DNA of 64,000 bases from Mesorhizobium sp. BR1-1-16 (GCF_020165495.1 NZ_JAIUIE010000006.1:62001-126000); one strand, 5' to 3'. Counted from the stretch's first letter, positions 16,713 through 27,534 are shown. Numbers and translations are program-made. Notes: generated by a model from the sequence alone, not told the origin.

Positions 16713-17103
16713 TTTATCAAACCCTTGCTGGGGGTGGCGGATTCAATCTCTGAAGCGCCGAGCAGTTTCAATGCATCTTCAGCCGAGCCATCCGCCGCAG
16801 CGTTCGGCGCGATGGACCATGCGTGCACGCGCCGCTTGGTTACAGCCCTGAACCAGCTGAACCTGGTCGTCGCCCCCCCTCGCCGGGCGCGATGTCCACG
16901 ACCTGCCGTCCGCCCGGTCAGCCCACTTTGGACCGAACATAGTCCCCGGCCTTTTATTCACACCCCGAAACATCCATCGTGGCTCGCCGGCCGGTGCTGT
17001 TGTTTTGTGCGTGCCGAATTGCTAAGCCAAAGGATCAACGAGGGGCCGACCGCAGGGTACGAGCCTCCGGCAAAAAGCGCGCTGCACCGGGGAACTTTCG
17101 CAG
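16713..17103. other. Intergenic region upstream of the liv operon, 391 bases
   Basis: No gene is supported here. The left edge holds the 16-bp palindrome GTTTGATTTATCAAAC, which overlaps the stop codon of the transporter gene. The right edge holds the GGGGAA ribosome site for livH. The length is unusual for this compact window and suggests a regulated liv promoter, but no clear -35/-10 pair, sigma-54 site or tRNA-like fold was found. Confidence 0.45.
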
Positions 17104-18021
17104 ATGGAAATCTTCCTACAGCAATTGATCAATGGGATTACGCTTGGCTCGATCTACGGGCTGATCGCAATCGGCTACACGATGGTGTTCGGCATCATCG
17201 GCATGGTGAATTTCGCCCATGGCGACGTCTTCATGGTGTCCGCCTTCATCGCCATGATCTTCTTCCTGCTGTTCACGACCGTTCTCGGCGTGTCCTCCGT
17301 GATCATGGCCCTGATCGCGGTGATGATCATCGCGATGGTCCTGACCGGCCTGCTCAACTGGGCGATCGAACGTGTCGCCTATAGGCCTTTGCGCGGCTCC
17401 TTCCGCCTCGCGCCGCTGATTTCCGCGATCGGCATGTCGATCGTGCTCTCGAACTTCATCCAGGTCGCGCAAGGGCCGCGCAATAAGCCGCTGCCGCCAG
17501 TTCTGTCCGGCACCATCACGTTGATGGAGCGCAACAACTTCGCGGCCACGATCTCCTACAAGCAGATCATGATCTGGGTGGTGACGGCCGTCCTTCTGGC
17601 CGGCTTCTGGTATGTCGTTCAGAAGACGCCGCTTGGCCGCGCCCAGCGCGCCTGCGAGCAGGACCGCAAGATGGCCGCGCTGCTCGGCGTCAATGTCGAT
17701 CGCACCATCTCCCTGACCTTCGTGATGGGCGCTGCGCTGGCGGCTGTCGCCGGCACGCTTTACCTCACCTATTACGGCGTCGTGAACTTCTCGGACGGCT
17801 TCACGCCGGGCGTTAAGGCGTTCACGGCCGCGGTTCTCGGCGGTATCGGCTCGCTGCCCGGCGCCGTGCTCGGCGGCCTCCTGATCGGCCTCATCGAGAC
17901 ATTCTGGTCGGGATATTTCTCGATCGACTACAAGGATGTCGCCGCCTTCTCGATCCTCGCCATCGTGCTGATCTTCATGCCGCAGGGCCTGCTCGGCCGA
18001 CCGGAAGTCGAGAAGGTCTGA
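17104..18021 (+). CDS. livH: Branched-chain amino acid ABC transporter permease LivH
   Basis: The 305-residue integral membrane protein has eight hydrophobic stretches and the LivH signature: [20 protein letters not shown] near the N-terminus, [11 protein letters not shown], and the coupling-loop motif [16 protein letters not shown]. The C-terminal [16 protein letters not shown] is typical of the family. It pairs with LivM in the inner membrane to import branched-chain or related hydrophobic amino acids. It is the first gene of a tight operon, two bases before livM. Confidence 0.93.
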   Translation: MEIFLQQLINGITLGSIYGLIAIGYTMVFGIIGMVNFAHGDVFMVSAFIAMIFFLLFTTVLGVSSVIMALIAVMIIAMVLTGLLNWAIERVAYRPLRGSFRLAPLISAIGMSIVLSNFIQVAQGPRNKPLPPVLSGTITLMERNNFAATISYKQIMIWVVTAVLLAGFWYVVQKTPLGRAQRACEQDRKMAALLGVNVDRTISLTFVMGAALAAVAGTLYLTYYGVVNFSDGFTPGVKAFTAAVLGGIGSLPGAVLGGLLIGLIETFWSGYFSIDYKDVAAFSILAIVLIFMPQGLLGRPEVEKV

Positions 18022-18023
18022 CC

Positions 18024-19415
18024 ATGGCAGCGGCAAAAACGACGTCCGGCCCCGGCGGTTCGATCGCCGGCGCCGCGCGCGACGCTATTCTTGCGGGCGT
18101 CGTCGCCCTTGGCATCTTCGGCCCGCTGGTCGGTCTCAAGACCGAGCAGAACATGCAGAACGAACTCGTCATCACGACGCGATGGGGCCTGGTGGCAATC
18201 ATCGTCGGCATCGTGATCGCCGGACGCTTCCTGCTGACGACGACGATCTGGCCGGCCATGACGCGCAACAAGATGCGCGACAAGCCGGCGGCCACAGCGG
18301 GCGAAATTGCCTTCCGGGCCAGGCTTGCGCGCTGGTTCGCCCCAACCGGCCTCGTCTTCCTGTTCATCTATCCGGCGCTCATGGTCTATTTCCTGGGCTT
18401 CCAGGGCTCGTTGAAATGGGTCGACAATTTCGGCATCCAGATCCTGATCTATGTGATGCTCGGCTGGGGTCTCAACATCGTCGTCGGCCTCGCCGGCCTG
18501 CTCGATCTCGGTTATGTCGCCTTCTACGCTGTCGGTGCCTATTCCTACGCGCTGCTCGCCACGCATTTTGGACTGTCGTTCTGGCTGCTGCTGCCGCTCG
18601 CGGGAACGCTCGCCGCGCTCTGGGGCATCATGCTCGGCTTTCCGGTCCTGCGCCTCAGAGGCGATTACCTGGCCATCGTGACGCTCGCCTTTGGCGAGAT
18701 CATCCGTCTGGTGCTGATCAATTTCCGCGAGCTTACCAACGGTTCGGCCGGCATTTCCTCGATCCCGAAGATCACCTTTTTCGGCATCTATTCGTTCGAG
18801 CTCTCGGCCCCCAACAATTTCGCCAAGGTGTTCGACCTGCCGATGTCGAGCGCCTATTACAAGATCTTCCTCTATTACCTCATCCTGCTGCTGGCGCTGC
18901 TGACCGCCTTTGTGACGTTGCGGCTGCGCAAGCTGCCCGTCGGCCGGGCCTGGGAGGCGCTGCGCGAGGATGAGATCGCGTGCCGCTCGCTCGGCATCAA
19001 CACGACGAATACCAAGCTCACCGCCTTCGCGCTCGGCGCGATGTTCGGTGGCTTCGCCGGTTCGTTCTTCGCGGCGCGGCAGGGCTTTGTTAGCCCCGAG
19101 AGCTTCACCTTCATGGAATCCGCCGTGATCGTCGCCATCGTCGTGCTCGGCGGCATGGGCTCGATGATCGGCGTCGCCCTCGCGGCGGTGGCTATGATCG
19201 GCGGCACGGAGCTGCTGCGCGAGCTCGACTTCCTGAAGGCAGTGTTTGGCGAGGGCTTCGATCCCGATCAGTTCCGCATGCTGATCTTCGGCCTCGCGAT
19301 GGTGCTGGTCATGATCTGGAAGCCGCGAGGCTTCGTTTCGGCCCGCGAACCGACCGTGTTCCTCAACGAGCGAAAATCGATCTCGGGCTCGTTCGTCAAG
19401 GAGGGTCACGGCTGA
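18024..19415 (+). CDS. livM: Branched-chain amino acid ABC transporter permease LivM
   Basis: The 463-residue permease is longer than minimal LivM because of an N-terminal extension of about 120 residues with two or three hydrophobic segments, as is usual in rhizobial members. The core begins at [15 protein letters not shown]-like sequence (here [20 protein letters not shown]) and includes [20 protein letters not shown] and the coupling loop [17 protein letters not shown]. It shares one base with the livG start. It forms the second half of the transmembrane channel. Confidence 0.92.
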   Translation: MAAAKTTSGPGGSIAGAARDAILAGVVALGIFGPLVGLKTEQNMQNELVITTRWGLVAIIVGIVIAGRFLLTTTIWPAMTRNKMRDKPAATAGEIAFRARLARWFAPTGLVFLFIYPALMVYFLGFQGSLKWVDNFGIQILIYVMLGWGLNIVVGLAGLLDLGYVAFYAVGAYSYALLATHFGLSFWLLLPLAGTLAALWGIMLGFPVLRLRGDYLAIVTLAFGEIIRLVLINFRELTNGSAGISSIPKITFFGIYSFELSAPNNFAKVFDLPMSSAYYKIFLYYLILLLALLTAFVTLRLRKLPVGRAWEALREDEIACRSLGINTTNTKLTAFALGAMFGGFAGSFFAARQGFVSPESFTFMESAVIVAIVVLGGMGSMIGVALAAVAMIGGTELLRELDFLKAVFGEGFDPDQFRMLIFGLAMVLVMIWKPRGFVSAREPTVFLNERKSISGSFVKEGHG

Positions 19416-20311
19416 TGTCGTCCGCCCTCTCAAGCGAGCCGACGCTGCGCCGCTGGACCGCCGACCCGGTACTCACCGTTGAGCATGTCCAGATGCGCTT
19501 CGGCGGCCTCGTCGCGGTCAACGATCTCTCCTTCGAGGTCGGCCGCGGCGACATCACCGCGCTGATCGGACCGAACGGCGCCGGCAAGACGACGGTCTTC
19601 AACTGCATCACCGGCTTCTACAAACCGACGCAGGGCATGCTGCTCTTGAAGCATGCGAAGGGCGACACATTCCTGCTGGAGCGAATGCCGGACTATCGCA
19701 TTTCGGCCAAGGCCAGGGTGGCGCGGACGTTCCAGAACATCCGCCTGTTCTCGGGCATGACGGTGCTGGAGAACCTGCTCGTCGCGCAGCACAACCGCCT
19801 CATGCTCGCCTCGGGGATGACAATCCTCGGCGTTCTCGGCCTGCCCTCCTACAAGCGCGCTGAGAAGGAATCGATCGAGGCCGCGAAGTTCTGGCTCGAA
19901 AAGACGGGGCTCACCGCACGTGCCGATGATCCGGCCGGCGATCTGCCCTATGGCGCCCAGCGCCGGCTCGAGATCGCCCGCGCGATGTGCACGGAGCCGC
20001 AACTGCTCTGCCTCGATGAGCCCGCCGCAGGCCTTAATCCGCGCGAATCCGCCGAACTCAACACCTTGCTGCTCGACATCCGCAAGATGGGGACGACGTC
20101 GATCCTCCTGATCGAACACGACATGTCCGTGGTGATGGAGATCTCTGATCATGTCGTCGTGCTCGAATATGGCGTGAAGATCTCCGACGGCACGCCGTCC
20201 GAGGTCCGCAACGATCCACGCGTCATCGCCGCCTATCTCGGCGTCGACGACGAAGAGGTCGAGAAGGTCGAGGAACAGTTGGACGAACTCACCGAAGGAA
20301 CAACGCCATGA
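19415..20311 (+). CDS. livG: Branched-chain amino acid ABC transporter ATPase LivG
   Basis: The 298-residue ATPase has Walker A GPNGAGKTTVFN, the LivG-type signature LPYGAQRRLEIARAM in place of canonical LSGGQ, Walker B LLCLDEPAAGLNP and the switch His in LLIEHDMSVV. An acidic C-terminal tail (DDEEVEKVEEQLDELTE) extends beyond the usual length and may form a helix. Its stop overlaps the livF start by four bases, indicating translational coupling. It powers transport on the cytoplasmic side with LivF. Confidence 0.93.
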   Translation: MSSALSSEPTLRRWTADPVLTVEHVQMRFGGLVAVNDLSFEVGRGDITALIGPNGAGKTTVFNCITGFYKPTQGMLLLKHAKGDTFLLERMPDYRISAKARVARTFQNIRLFSGMTVLENLLVAQHNRLMLASGMTILGVLGLPSYKRAEKESIEAAKFWLEKTGLTARADDPAGDLPYGAQRRLEIARAMCTEPQLLCLDEPAAGLNPRESAELNTLLLDIRKMGTTSILLIEHDMSVVMEISDHVVVLEYGVKISDGTPSEVRNDPRVIAAYLGVDDEEVEKVEEQLDELTEGTTP

Positions 20312-21045
20312 CCGTCACGACGGCCACGCCGCTGCTCCAGGTGCGCGGCGCCAAGACCTATTATGGCAAGATCATCGCGCTGAAGGGCGTCGATATCGAC
20401 GTCAACAAGGGCGAGATCGTCACGCTGATCGGCGCCAACGGCGCCGGCAAGTCGACGCTCATGATGACGATCTGCGGCAACCCGCGTGCGCGGGAGGGCC
20501 AGATCCTCTTTGAGGGCCGCGACATCACCCAGATGCCGACGCACGAGATCGCCCGGCTTCGCATCGCCCAGTCGCCCGAGGGCCGGCGCATCTTCCCGCG
20601 CATGACGGTCCTGGAAAATCTCCAGATGGGCGCGGCGCTCGACAATCTGGCCTATTTCGACCAGGACGTGGAGCGCATGTTCACGCTCTTCCCGCGCCTC
20701 AAGGAGCGGATCAGCCAGCGGGGTGGCACGCTTTCGGGCGGCGAACAGCAGATGCTGGCGATCGCGCGTGCCTTAATGGCCCGGCCGAAGCTCCTGATGC
20801 TGGACGAGCCGTCGCTTGGTCTGGCGCCGCTTATCGTCAAGCAGATCTTCGACGCGATCGGCGAGCTGAACCGCAGCGAAGGGTTGACCGTCTTCCTCGT
20901 CGAGCAGAACGCCTATCATGCGCTGAGGCTCGCCCATCGCGGCTATGTCCTCGTCAACGGCTCCGTCACGATGTCCGGGCCGGGTCGCGAGCTGCTCGAA
21001 AAGCCCGAGATCCGCGCGGCCTATCTCGAGGGTGGCGCGCATTGA
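20308..21045 (+). CDS. livF: Branched-chain amino acid ABC transporter ATPase LivF
   Basis: The 245-residue ATPase has Walker A GANGAGKSTLMM, signature LSGGEQQMLAIARALM, Walker B LLMLDEPSLGLAP and switch His-region LVEQNAYHALRLAHRGYVL. Length and motif set are those of LivF. It overlaps livG by four bases. Together with LivH, LivM and LivG it completes the cytoplasmic and membrane parts of the importer. Confidence 0.93.
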   Translation: MTVTTATPLLQVRGAKTYYGKIIALKGVDIDVNKGEIVTLIGANGAGKSTLMMTICGNPRAREGQILFEGRDITQMPTHEIARLRIAQSPEGRRIFPRMTVLENLQMGAALDNLAYFDQDVERMFTLFPRLKERISQRGGTLSGGEQQMLAIARALMARPKLLMLDEPSLGLAPLIVKQIFDAIGELNRSEGLTVFLVEQNAYHALRLAHRGYVLVNGSVTMSGPGRELLEKPEIRAAYLEGGAH

Positions 21046-21130
21046 CCGGTCCTCTGCCCTCGGCCCTGGCCGCCGACCGCCTTGCCCTCCCGCCGTCCGA
21101 CGGCGTGGATAGACTTCGGGAGTGACGACG

Positions 21131-21475
21131 ATGCAGGGCCTTCTCTACGAAGAACAATCGATCTTCATCTTCACCTTCGTCACGCTGATCCTCGGCGGGG
21201 CCGGCGCCTGGATGACGGGACGCGCCTGTGCCCATACCTGGCGGCCCTATCCGCCGCTGGTGGTCTATCTCGTGATCCTCTCGTTCGGGGTACGCTTCAT
21301 CCATTTCGCGCTTTTCGGCGGTACGCTCTTGTCGCTGCACTACTGGCTGATCGACCTGGCAATTCTGCTGGCCATCGGAACGATCGCCTATCGCTATACT
21401 TTGGCGGAACAGATGGTTGCTCAATATCACTGGCTCTATGAAAAATCGGGCGCCTTTTCATGGCGCGCGAAATAG
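21131..21475 (+). CDS. Small membrane protein of the liv operon (DUF6867-like)
   Basis: The 114-residue protein has three or four hydrophobic helices (FIFTFVTLILGGAGAW, LVVYLVILSFGVRF, YWLIDLAILLAIGTIAYRY) and ends with AEQMVAQYHWLYEKSG. Proteins of this kind follow liv genes in Rhizobiales and carry the DUF6867 label. ATG at 21131 has GGGAG eight bases upstream; a GTG three codons earlier overlaps that site. The function is unknown. Position suggests an accessory part or regulator of the importer. Antisense frames here are shadows. Confidence 0.75.
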   Translation: MQGLLYEEQSIFIFTFVTLILGGAGAWMTGRACAHTWRPYPPLVVYLVILSFGVRFIHFALFGGTLLSLHYWLIDLAILLAIGTIAYRYTLAEQMVAQYHWLYEKSGAFSWRAK

Positions 21476-21644
21476 CCTTTGCCAACAGACATAAGCTTTT
21501 GTGAAAGCAACGACTTACTGGTGGAGAAGGATCCAGAATCCGGGTGACAGGACCCGCAAAATCGGCAAGATGCCTGATCAAGGCGCGTTCAACATCCGCC
21601 GAAAACGCTCCAGAGCGAACTTCCAGTAACAACGGGAGACATCA

Positions 21645-22760
21645 ATGAAGAAGTCCCTCATGTCCGGCCTCGTGCTTGCAGCGAGTCTGGCATTTTCCGG
21701 CGCCGCCCATGCCGATATCAAGATTGGCGTCGCTGGTCCTCTGACTGGCGCCAATGCGGCGTTCGGCGCCCAGCTCCAGAAGGGTGCGGAGCAGGCCGTC
21801 GCCGACATCAACGCGAAGGGCGGCGTGCTGGGCCAGAAGCTAGTCGTCGAACTCGGCGACGACGTTTCGGACGCCAAGCAGGGCGTCTCGGTCGCCAACA
21901 AGTTCGTCGGCGATGGCGTGACCTTCGTGGTCGGCCACTTCAATTCGAGCGTGTCGATCCCGGCGTCCGAAGTCTATGCCGAGAATGGCATCCTTCAGAT
22001 CACCCCGGCCTCGACCAACCCGACCTTCACCGAGCGCGGCCTGTGGAACACGTTCCGCACCTGCGGTCGTGACGATCAGCAGGGCGCGGTTGCCGGCAAG
22101 TACATTGCCGAAAACCTCAAGGGCAAGCCGGTCGCGATCATCCACGACAAGACGACCTACGGTCAGGGCCTCGCGGACGAGACCAAGAAGGCGCTCAACG
22201 CTGCTGGCGTGACGGAAGTCATGTATGAAGGCGTCAATGTCGGCGACAAGGACTTCTCGGCCCTCATCTCCAAGATGAAGGCCGCGGGCGTCGAGATCAT
22301 CTACTGGGGCGGCCTGCACACCGAAGGCGGCCTGATCGTCCGCCAGTCGGCCGAGCAGGGCCTGAAGGCGACCCTCTTCTCCGGCGATGGCATCGTCTCG
22401 AACGAGTTTGCCTCGATCGCCGGCCCGGCCGCCGAAGGCACGCTCAACACCTTCTCGCCCGATCCGCGCAATAACCCGATGGCAACCGCTGCCGTGAAGG
22501 AATTCCGCGATGCCGGCTTCGAGCCGGAGGCCTACACGCTGTACTCTTACGCGTCCGTCCAGGTCATCGTCGACGCGATCACCAAGGCCGGCAGCGCCGA
22601 TCCGCAGAAGGTCGCCGAAGCCCTGAAGTCCGGTGGACCGTTCGAAACCGTGATCGGTCCGCTTTCCTTCGACGCGAAGGGCGACCGCACGACGGCCGAC
22701 TACGTCATGTGGATCTGGAAGAAGGGCGACGACGGCAAGATCACCAACGTCCCGATGTAA
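21645..22760 (+). CDS. livK: Branched-chain amino acid ABC transporter substrate-binding protein (LivK/LivJ type)
   Basis: The 371-residue protein has a signal peptide ([20 protein letters not shown], cleaved after AHA). Next come [20 protein letters not shown] and the ligand-binding block [21 protein letters not shown], followed by [13 protein letters not shown]. It is a family 1 periplasmic binding protein that delivers ligand to LivHM. A GGGAG site precedes the start. A 169-base gap separates it from the operon, so it may have its own promoter and higher expression. A strong terminator follows. Confidence 0.92.
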   Translation: MKKSLMSGLVLAASLAFSGAAHADIKIGVAGPLTGANAAFGAQLQKGAEQAVADINAKGGVLGQKLVVELGDDVSDAKQGVSVANKFVGDGVTFVVGHFNSSVSIPASEVYAENGILQITPASTNPTFTERGLWNTFRTCGRDDQQGAVAGKYIAENLKGKPVAIIHDKTTYGQGLADETKKALNAAGVTEVMYEGVNVGDKDFSALISKMKAAGVEIIYWGGLHTEGGLIVRQSAEQGLKATLFSGDGIVSNEFASIAGPAAEGTLNTFSPDPRNNPMATAAVKEFRDAGFEPEAYTLYSYASVQVIVDAITKAGSADPQKVAEALKSGGPFETVIGPLSFDAKGDRTTADYVMWIWKKGDDGKITNVPM

Positions 22761-22783
22761 TCCACGGACGATCGATGCATCAG

Positions 22784-22812
22784 CGCCGGCCCCGATCGGG
22801 GGCCGGCGTTTT
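22784..22812 (+). terminator. Rho-independent terminator after livK
   Basis: Arms CGCCGGCCCC and GGGGCCGGCG (10 bp) with a five-base loop are followed by TTTTCATTT. This is a textbook intrinsic terminator. It separates livK from the second binding-protein gene, which must then use its own promoter or rely on read-through. Confidence 0.85.
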
Positions 22813-22849
22813 CATTTCGGCCGCGCTTGTGCATGATCGGCCATCCTCG

Positions 22850-23962
22850 ATGGACATGAGCATGAGACGGCTTCTTCTCGCATTCCTTCTAGCTACGGCC
22901 TGTGCCGGGCTCGCCCGCGCCGATATCCGCATCGCGGTCATCGCGCCATTGTCTGGCCCGTATCAGACGCTTGGCCAGGAGATCAAAGCCGGGGCCTCAC
23001 GCGCCGTGGCAGATTTGAATGACGCTGGCGGCATCGACGGCGAAAAGCTCCGCCTCGACATCGCCGACGACATCTGCCGGGCAGACACGGCCGCAACCGC
23101 CGCGGCCAAGGCTATCGCGCGCGGCGATGTCTTCGTCGTCGGCCATGTCTGCGCTGCGGAAGGCGATGCCGCCGCCGCCGTGTATGCCGACAAGGGCATC
23201 CTCGCGATCAGCCCGGCCATCACGGCGAATGACTTCACAGATCACCGGCCCGGTCCATCGATCCTCCGCCTCGCCGCCCGCGACGACGCGCAAGGCACTG
23301 CTGCCGGGGCCTTCCTGGCAAAGACCTATGGCAAGAAGCGGATCGCCGTCGTCAATGACGGCTCGCCCTATGGCAAGACGCTCGCCGAGGCCGTCGTGGC
23401 GGGGCTGAATGCCGCCGGGGTCAAGGAAGCGCGAAGCGACAGTTTTGAGCCCGGTGCCAAGGACTATGCCGGCCTCGTCGATGTCATGATCGATGACGGC
23501 ATCGGCGTGCTCTATGTCGCCGGCTATGACGGCGACGTGGCATTGATTGCCGCTGCGCTGAAGTCGCGCGGCTCCGACATCGTGCTGATGGGCGGAGATG
23601 CGCTGGCGACGAGCGAATTCGGCAACGCTGCCGGACCCGCCGCGGACGGCACGCTGATGACCTTTTTCACCGACTGGCGCAGCCACAAGCCGGCCGAAGC
23701 AATCGCCGCGGCGTTCCGGGCTGACGATATCGAGCCGCGCGGCTTCGTGCTGCCGGCCTATGCCGCAGTGCAGCTTTTCGCCGCCGCTCGCAAGGCGACC
23801 GGCTCTGCCAAGGGGAGCGCCCTCGCCGCGTGGCTAGGTAGCCACACTGTAGATACGGTGCTCGGCCCGGTCGGGTTCGACGCCAAAGGCGACGCGACGC
23901 TGCCCGGCTTCGAGATCTACCGCTGGGGCGCGGAGTCCTTCGAGCCGCTGCCAGGCTCTTGA
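22850..23962 (+). CDS. Second family 1 ABC substrate-binding protein, amino acid type
   Basis: The 370-residue protein starts MDMSMRRLLLAFLLATACAG with cleavage likely after ARA; the internal Met at residue 5 is an alternative start. The mature part (DIRIAVIAPLSGPYQTLGQE, VVGHVCAAEGDAAAAVYAD) is clearly paralogous to the preceding LivK but quite diverged, so ligand preference may differ. It sits behind the livK terminator and almost touches the convergent flavoenzyme gene, three bases away. It may share LivHMGF. Confidence 0.85.
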   Translation: MDMSMRRLLLAFLLATACAGLARADIRIAVIAPLSGPYQTLGQEIKAGASRAVADLNDAGGIDGEKLRLDIADDICRADTAATAAAKAIARGDVFVVGHVCAAEGDAAAAVYADKGILAISPAITANDFTDHRPGPSILRLAARDDAQGTAAGAFLAKTYGKKRIAVVNDGSPYGKTLAEAVVAGLNAAGVKEARSDSFEPGAKDYAGLVDVMIDDGIGVLYVAGYDGDVALIAAALKSRGSDIVLMGGDALATSEFGNAAGPAADGTLMTFFTDWRSHKPAEAIAAAFRADDIEPRGFVLPAYAAVQLFAAARKATGSAKGSALAAWLGSHTVDTVLGPVGFDAKGDATLPGFEIYRWGAESFEPLPGS

Positions 23963-23965
23963 GCG

Positions 23966-25219
23966 CTAGCGACCGCCAAAGCGCAGCGCGCTGAACGGCG
24001 CCGGGTCGACGAACGGCATCTCGCGCGTGATCTGTTCGGCGAGCAGGCGGCCGGTCGCGGGACCGAGCGTGAAGCCGAGGTGACCATGGCCGAAATTGAG
24101 CCATAGACCCGGATGCTTCGGCGCCGGCCCGACGATCGGCATCGAATCCGGGAAGCACGGCCGCGCACCCATCCAGGGCTCCCGCTCGATCGCCTCGCCG
24201 ATCGGGAACAGCGCCCGCGCCTGCGGCATGATCCGCTCGATCTGGACAGGCGTCGGCGGAGCGTCGCGCTCATCGAATTCAATGCCCGTCGTGATGCGGT
24301 AGCCCTGACGCATCGGCGTCAGCACATAACCATGATCGACATCGACGATGGGCCGATCGAGCGCGGCATCGCCCCGCGGCTTGAAATGCTGGTGATAGCC
24401 GCGCTTGACGGCAAACGGCAGCCGGTAGCCCATCGGCGCCAGAAGGTCCATCGACCAGGGTCCGAGCGCCACGACGACGTCGGGTGCCGTCGCGGGGCCG
24501 GTCGTTCGGTCGACGACCCAGAGATCGTTCTCGCGGCGCAGTGAGCGCGCATCGCCCTGGGCCAGCACGCCGCCCATCAGATCGAACAGCCGCGCATGCG
24601 CCTTGGTGACGCCGCCCGGACTGGACACGGACACCGATTCGGGCCAGAGGACGCCGCGCGCGAACACAGGCGAGAGGTCTGGCTCGAGATCGACGATCTC
24701 ATGGCTGCCAAGCACCTGGTAGCGGACGCCGAAATGATCGGCCAGCGCGAGATGCGCCTTGGTCCCGGCCTCGAAGCTCGCAATGCTGCGATAGCCCTTC
24801 AGCCAGCCGGTGCCCCGGAAGAATTCGACGGCGCGGCTCTTGCCGGCGAGCGAACCATGCTCGGCCGCGGCATGCGAGAGGATCGGGTTCATCGCCTCCG
24901 CATAGGCATCAATGCCGCGCGGTCCCGTGGCCGTGCGCAGCTTCAAGAGCCAGGGCGCGAGCCGGGGCAGGAAGCGGCGGTTATAGTTGAGCCGCGCTTC
25001 CTCGTTGCGGGCGATGCGGTAGAGCTCGGCAAGGCCACGCGGAAAGACGATCGGATAGAAACCTTCGCGCTCGATGACGCCGGCATTGCCATAGGAAGTG
25101 GCCTCGCCGGGCAAACCCTTGTCGAGCAGCAGGACACTCCGATTGCGGCGCAGGAGATGAATGGCGGCGGACACGCCGACGATGCCGGCGCCGAGCACGA
25201 TCGCATCGAACTTGTCCAT
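23966..25219 (-). CDS. FAD-dependent oxidoreductase, D-amino-acid dehydrogenase (DadA)-like
   Basis: The 417-residue protein has the ADP-binding fold at the N-terminus ([21 protein letters not shown]), the [17 protein letters not shown] motif typical of the DadA group, and a C-terminal [20 protein letters not shown] that closes around FAD. D-amino-acid dehydrogenases oxidise D-amino acids to 2-oxo acids at the membrane. Convergence with amino acid binding-protein genes fits such a role. The exact amine substrate is not certain; proline- or glycine-oxidase-like activity is possible. Confidence 0.82.
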   Translation of the reverse strand: MDKFDAIVLGAGIVGVSAAIHLLRRNRSVLLLDKGLPGEATSYGNAGVIEREGFYPIVFPRGLAELYRIARNEEARLNYNRRFLPRLAPWLLKLRTATGPRGIDAYAEAMNPILSHAAAEHGSLAGKSRAVEFFRGTGWLKGYRSIASFEAGTKAHLALADHFGVRYQVLGSHEIVDLEPDLSPVFARGVLWPESVSVSSPGGVTKAHARLFDLMGGVLAQGDARSLRRENDLWVVDRTTGPATAPDVVVALGPWSMDLLAPMGYRLPFAVKRGYHQHFKPRGDAALDRPIVDVDHGYVLTPMRQGYRITTGIEFDERDAPPTPVQIERIMPQARALFPIGEAIEREPWMGARPCFPDSMPIVGPAPKHPGLWLNFGHGHLGFTLGPATGRLLAEQITREMPFVDPAPFSALRFGGR

Positions 25220-25384
25220 GAATGCTTGTCGACCTTACCGATGAATCGCCGCGACGCGGCGTCAGATAGGGGAGTTTGCCCGCAGTGCTCGCCCGCGGCA
25301 ATTGCCGCTGTCTCACCCTCGTGTTACGGCCGTTGTAAAGGCCTCGGTTTCCTGCGTCCGAGGTTTCTGTCCGGAGAGTCCGCC

Positions 25385-26053
25385 ATGGCCCATCTGCCCC
25401 TCATTGCCCCGTCCGTCCTGTCATCCGATTTCTCAAAGCTCGGCGAGGAAATCCGCGCAATCGACGCGGCGGGAGCGGACTGGATCCATCTCGACATCAT
25501 GGACGGGCATTTCGTGCCCAATATCACATTCGGACCGGATGTCGTGAAGGCAGTACGCCACGCCACGACCAAGATCTTCGATGTGCATCTCATGATCGCG
25601 CCAGCCGACCCGTATCTCGACGCCTTCGCGGCGGCCGGCGCCGACGTGATGACCATCCACGCCGAAGCCGGGCCGCATCTCCATCGCTCGCTTCAACACG
25701 TTCGTGGGCTCGGCAAAAAGGCCGGCGTCGCTATCAATCCCGCGACGCCCGAGAGCGCGCTCGAATACGTTCTCGATCTCGTCGACCTCGTGCTGGTGAT
25801 GACGGTCAATCCGGGCTTCGGCGGCCAGAGCTTCATCCCCGCCTCCGTCGAAAAGGTTGCGCGGGTGCGCCGGATGATCGGCGCGCGGCCCGTGCGCATC
25901 GAGGTGGATGGCGGCGTCTCGCCTGATACTGCGCCGGCACTGATCAAGGCGGGCGCCGATGTCCTGGTCGCCGGGTCCGCCGTCTTCAAGGGAGACCCCG
26001 CGGCCTATGCCAGCAATATCGCGGCGATCCGCGGTGTAAGGCGCGGCGCCTGA
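25385..26053 (+). CDS. rpe: Ribulose-phosphate 3-epimerase
   Basis: The 222-residue TIM-barrel enzyme shows all family blocks: [59 protein letters not shown] and [12 protein letters not shown]. It interconverts ribulose 5-phosphate and xylulose 5-phosphate in the pentose phosphate pathway and provides precursors for purine synthesis. GGAGAG precedes ATG at 25385. It lies 85 bases before purB in the same direction. Confidence 0.95.
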   Translation: MAHLPLIAPSVLSSDFSKLGEEIRAIDAAGADWIHLDIMDGHFVPNITFGPDVVKAVRHATTKIFDVHLMIAPADPYLDAFAAAGADVMTIHAEAGPHLHRSLQHVRGLGKKAGVAINPATPESALEYVLDLVDLVLVMTVNPGFGGQSFIPASVEKVARVRRMIGARPVRIEVDGGVSPDTAPALIKAGADVLVAGSAVFKGDPAAYASNIAAIRGVRRGA

Positions 26054-26138
26054 GCGCGCCGGGGGTTACGCCGAGCGGCGAAATTCGCTAGATCAACGCC
26101 GACCCGCTGCCCTCGCCATTCGCCAAGGAAGCCACTGC

Positions 26139-27455
26139 ATGATCCCGCGCTATTCCCGCCCCGAGATGACGACGATCTGGTCGCCGGAGACGCGCTTCCG
26201 CATCTGGTTCGAGATCGAGGCTCATGCGCTCGACGCACTGGCTGAAATCGGGACTGTGCCGAAGTCGGCCGCCGAAACGGTCTGGGCCAAGGGCAGCGCG
26301 GCAACCTTCGATGTCGACCGCATCGACGAGATCGAGCGCACGACCAAGCATGACGTCATCGCGTTCCTGACGCATCTGGCTGAGATCGTCGGTGAGGACG
26401 CTCGCTTCGTGCATCAGGGCATGACCTCCTCGGACGTGCTCGACACCTGCCTCAACATTCAGCTCGTCCGCGCCGCCGATCTGCTGATCGCCGATGTCGA
26501 CCGCCTGCTGGCGGCGCTGAAGCAGCGCGCTTTCGAGCACAAGGACACCGTCACCATCGGTCGCAGCCATGGCATCCATGCCGAGCCGACCACCTTCGGG
26601 GTCAAGCTGGCGCAGGCCTATGCAGAGTTCGAGCGCGGCCGCGCCCGTCTCGTCGCCGCGCGCACCGAAGTCGCCACCTGTGCGATTTCGGGCGCGGTCG
26701 GCTCCTTCGCCAACATCGATCCGCGCGTCGAGGAACATGTCGCGGCTGCCCTCGGCCTTGCCGTCGAGCCCGTCTCGACGCAGGTCATCCCGCGTGACCG
26801 TCACGCGATGTATTTCGCGACGCTCGGCGTCGTCGCGTCGTCGATCGAGCGGCTGGCGACCGAAATCCGACACCTGCAGCGCACCGAGGTTCTGGAAGCC
26901 GAGGAGTATTTCTCGCCGGGCCAGAAGGGCTCCTCGGCGATGCCGCACAAGCGCAATCCCGTCCTGACGGAGAACCTCACCGGGCTCGCGCGCCTCGTGC
27001 GCGGCATGGTCGTCCCGGCGATGGAAAATGTCGCTCTCTGGCACGAGCGCGATATCTCGCATTCCTCGGTTGAGCGAATGATCGGACCGGACGCGACGGT
27101 GACGCTTGATTTCGCGCTGAACCGGCTCGCCGGAGTGATCGAGAAGCTGCTGATCTATCCCGCCAATATGCAGAAGAATCTCGACCGGCTCGGCGGCCTG
27201 GTCCATTCGCAGCGCGTATTGCTGGCATTGACCCAGAAGGGCGTTTCGCGTGAGGACGCCTATAGTCTGGTCCAGCGCAATGCGATGAAAGTCTGGGAAC
27301 AGGGCGCTGACTTCCTCACCGAGCTCAAGGCCGACAAGGACGTGACCGCCGTGCTGTCCGACGAGGAACTCGAGGAGAAGTTCGACCTCGGCTATCACAC
27401 GCGGCATGTCGACACGATCTTCCGCCGCGTCTTCGGCGAAACCGCCTCCGCATGA
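26139..27455 (+). CDS. purB: Adenylosuccinate lyase
   Basis: The 438-residue protein begins MIPRYSRPEMTTIW, as is usual for this enzyme. It contains GMTSSDVLDTC, TIGRSHGIHAEPTTFG with the general-acid His region, and the fumarase/aspartase signature GSSAMPHKRNPV. It catalyses two steps of purine synthesis, forming AICAR and AMP with fumarate release. AAGGAAG is the ribosome site. A long antisense frame across the gene is a composition shadow. Confidence 0.96.
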   Translation: MIPRYSRPEMTTIWSPETRFRIWFEIEAHALDALAEIGTVPKSAAETVWAKGSAATFDVDRIDEIERTTKHDVIAFLTHLAEIVGEDARFVHQGMTSSDVLDTCLNIQLVRAADLLIADVDRLLAALKQRAFEHKDTVTIGRSHGIHAEPTTFGVKLAQAYAEFERGRARLVAARTEVATCAISGAVGSFANIDPRVEEHVAAALGLAVEPVSTQVIPRDRHAMYFATLGVVASSIERLATEIRHLQRTEVLEAEEYFSPGQKGSSAMPHKRNPVLTENLTGLARLVRGMVVPAMENVALWHERDISHSSVERMIGPDATVTLDFALNRLAGVIEKLLIYPANMQKNLDRLGGLVHSQRVLLALTQKGVSREDAYSLVQRNAMKVWEQGADFLTELKADKDVTAVLSDEELEEKFDLGYHTRHVDTIFRRVFGETASA

Positions 27456-27534
27456 CACGGAGCGGATGACGCGAGCGGCGGACTTGCCTTATTGAGGAGG
27501 GGTCGCACCCCTCCCTCGTGATCCGGATCTCCGC

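Noticed and set aside
16707-16722. FNR-like site GTTTGATTTATCAAAC
   Set aside because: An FNR/Anr box needs a four-base spacer between TTGAT and ATCAA; here it is two, and the site overlaps a stop codon.
16625-16828. 67-codon minus-strand frame at the transporter gene end
   Set aside because: No ribosome site, overlaps a certain gene, and no recognisable motif.
17928-19433. 501-codon frame antisense to livM
   Set aside because: Highly charged repetitive composition opposite a clear membrane permease.
26088-27458. 456-codon frame antisense to purB
   Set aside because: purB is certain and the antisense product is unlike any known protein.
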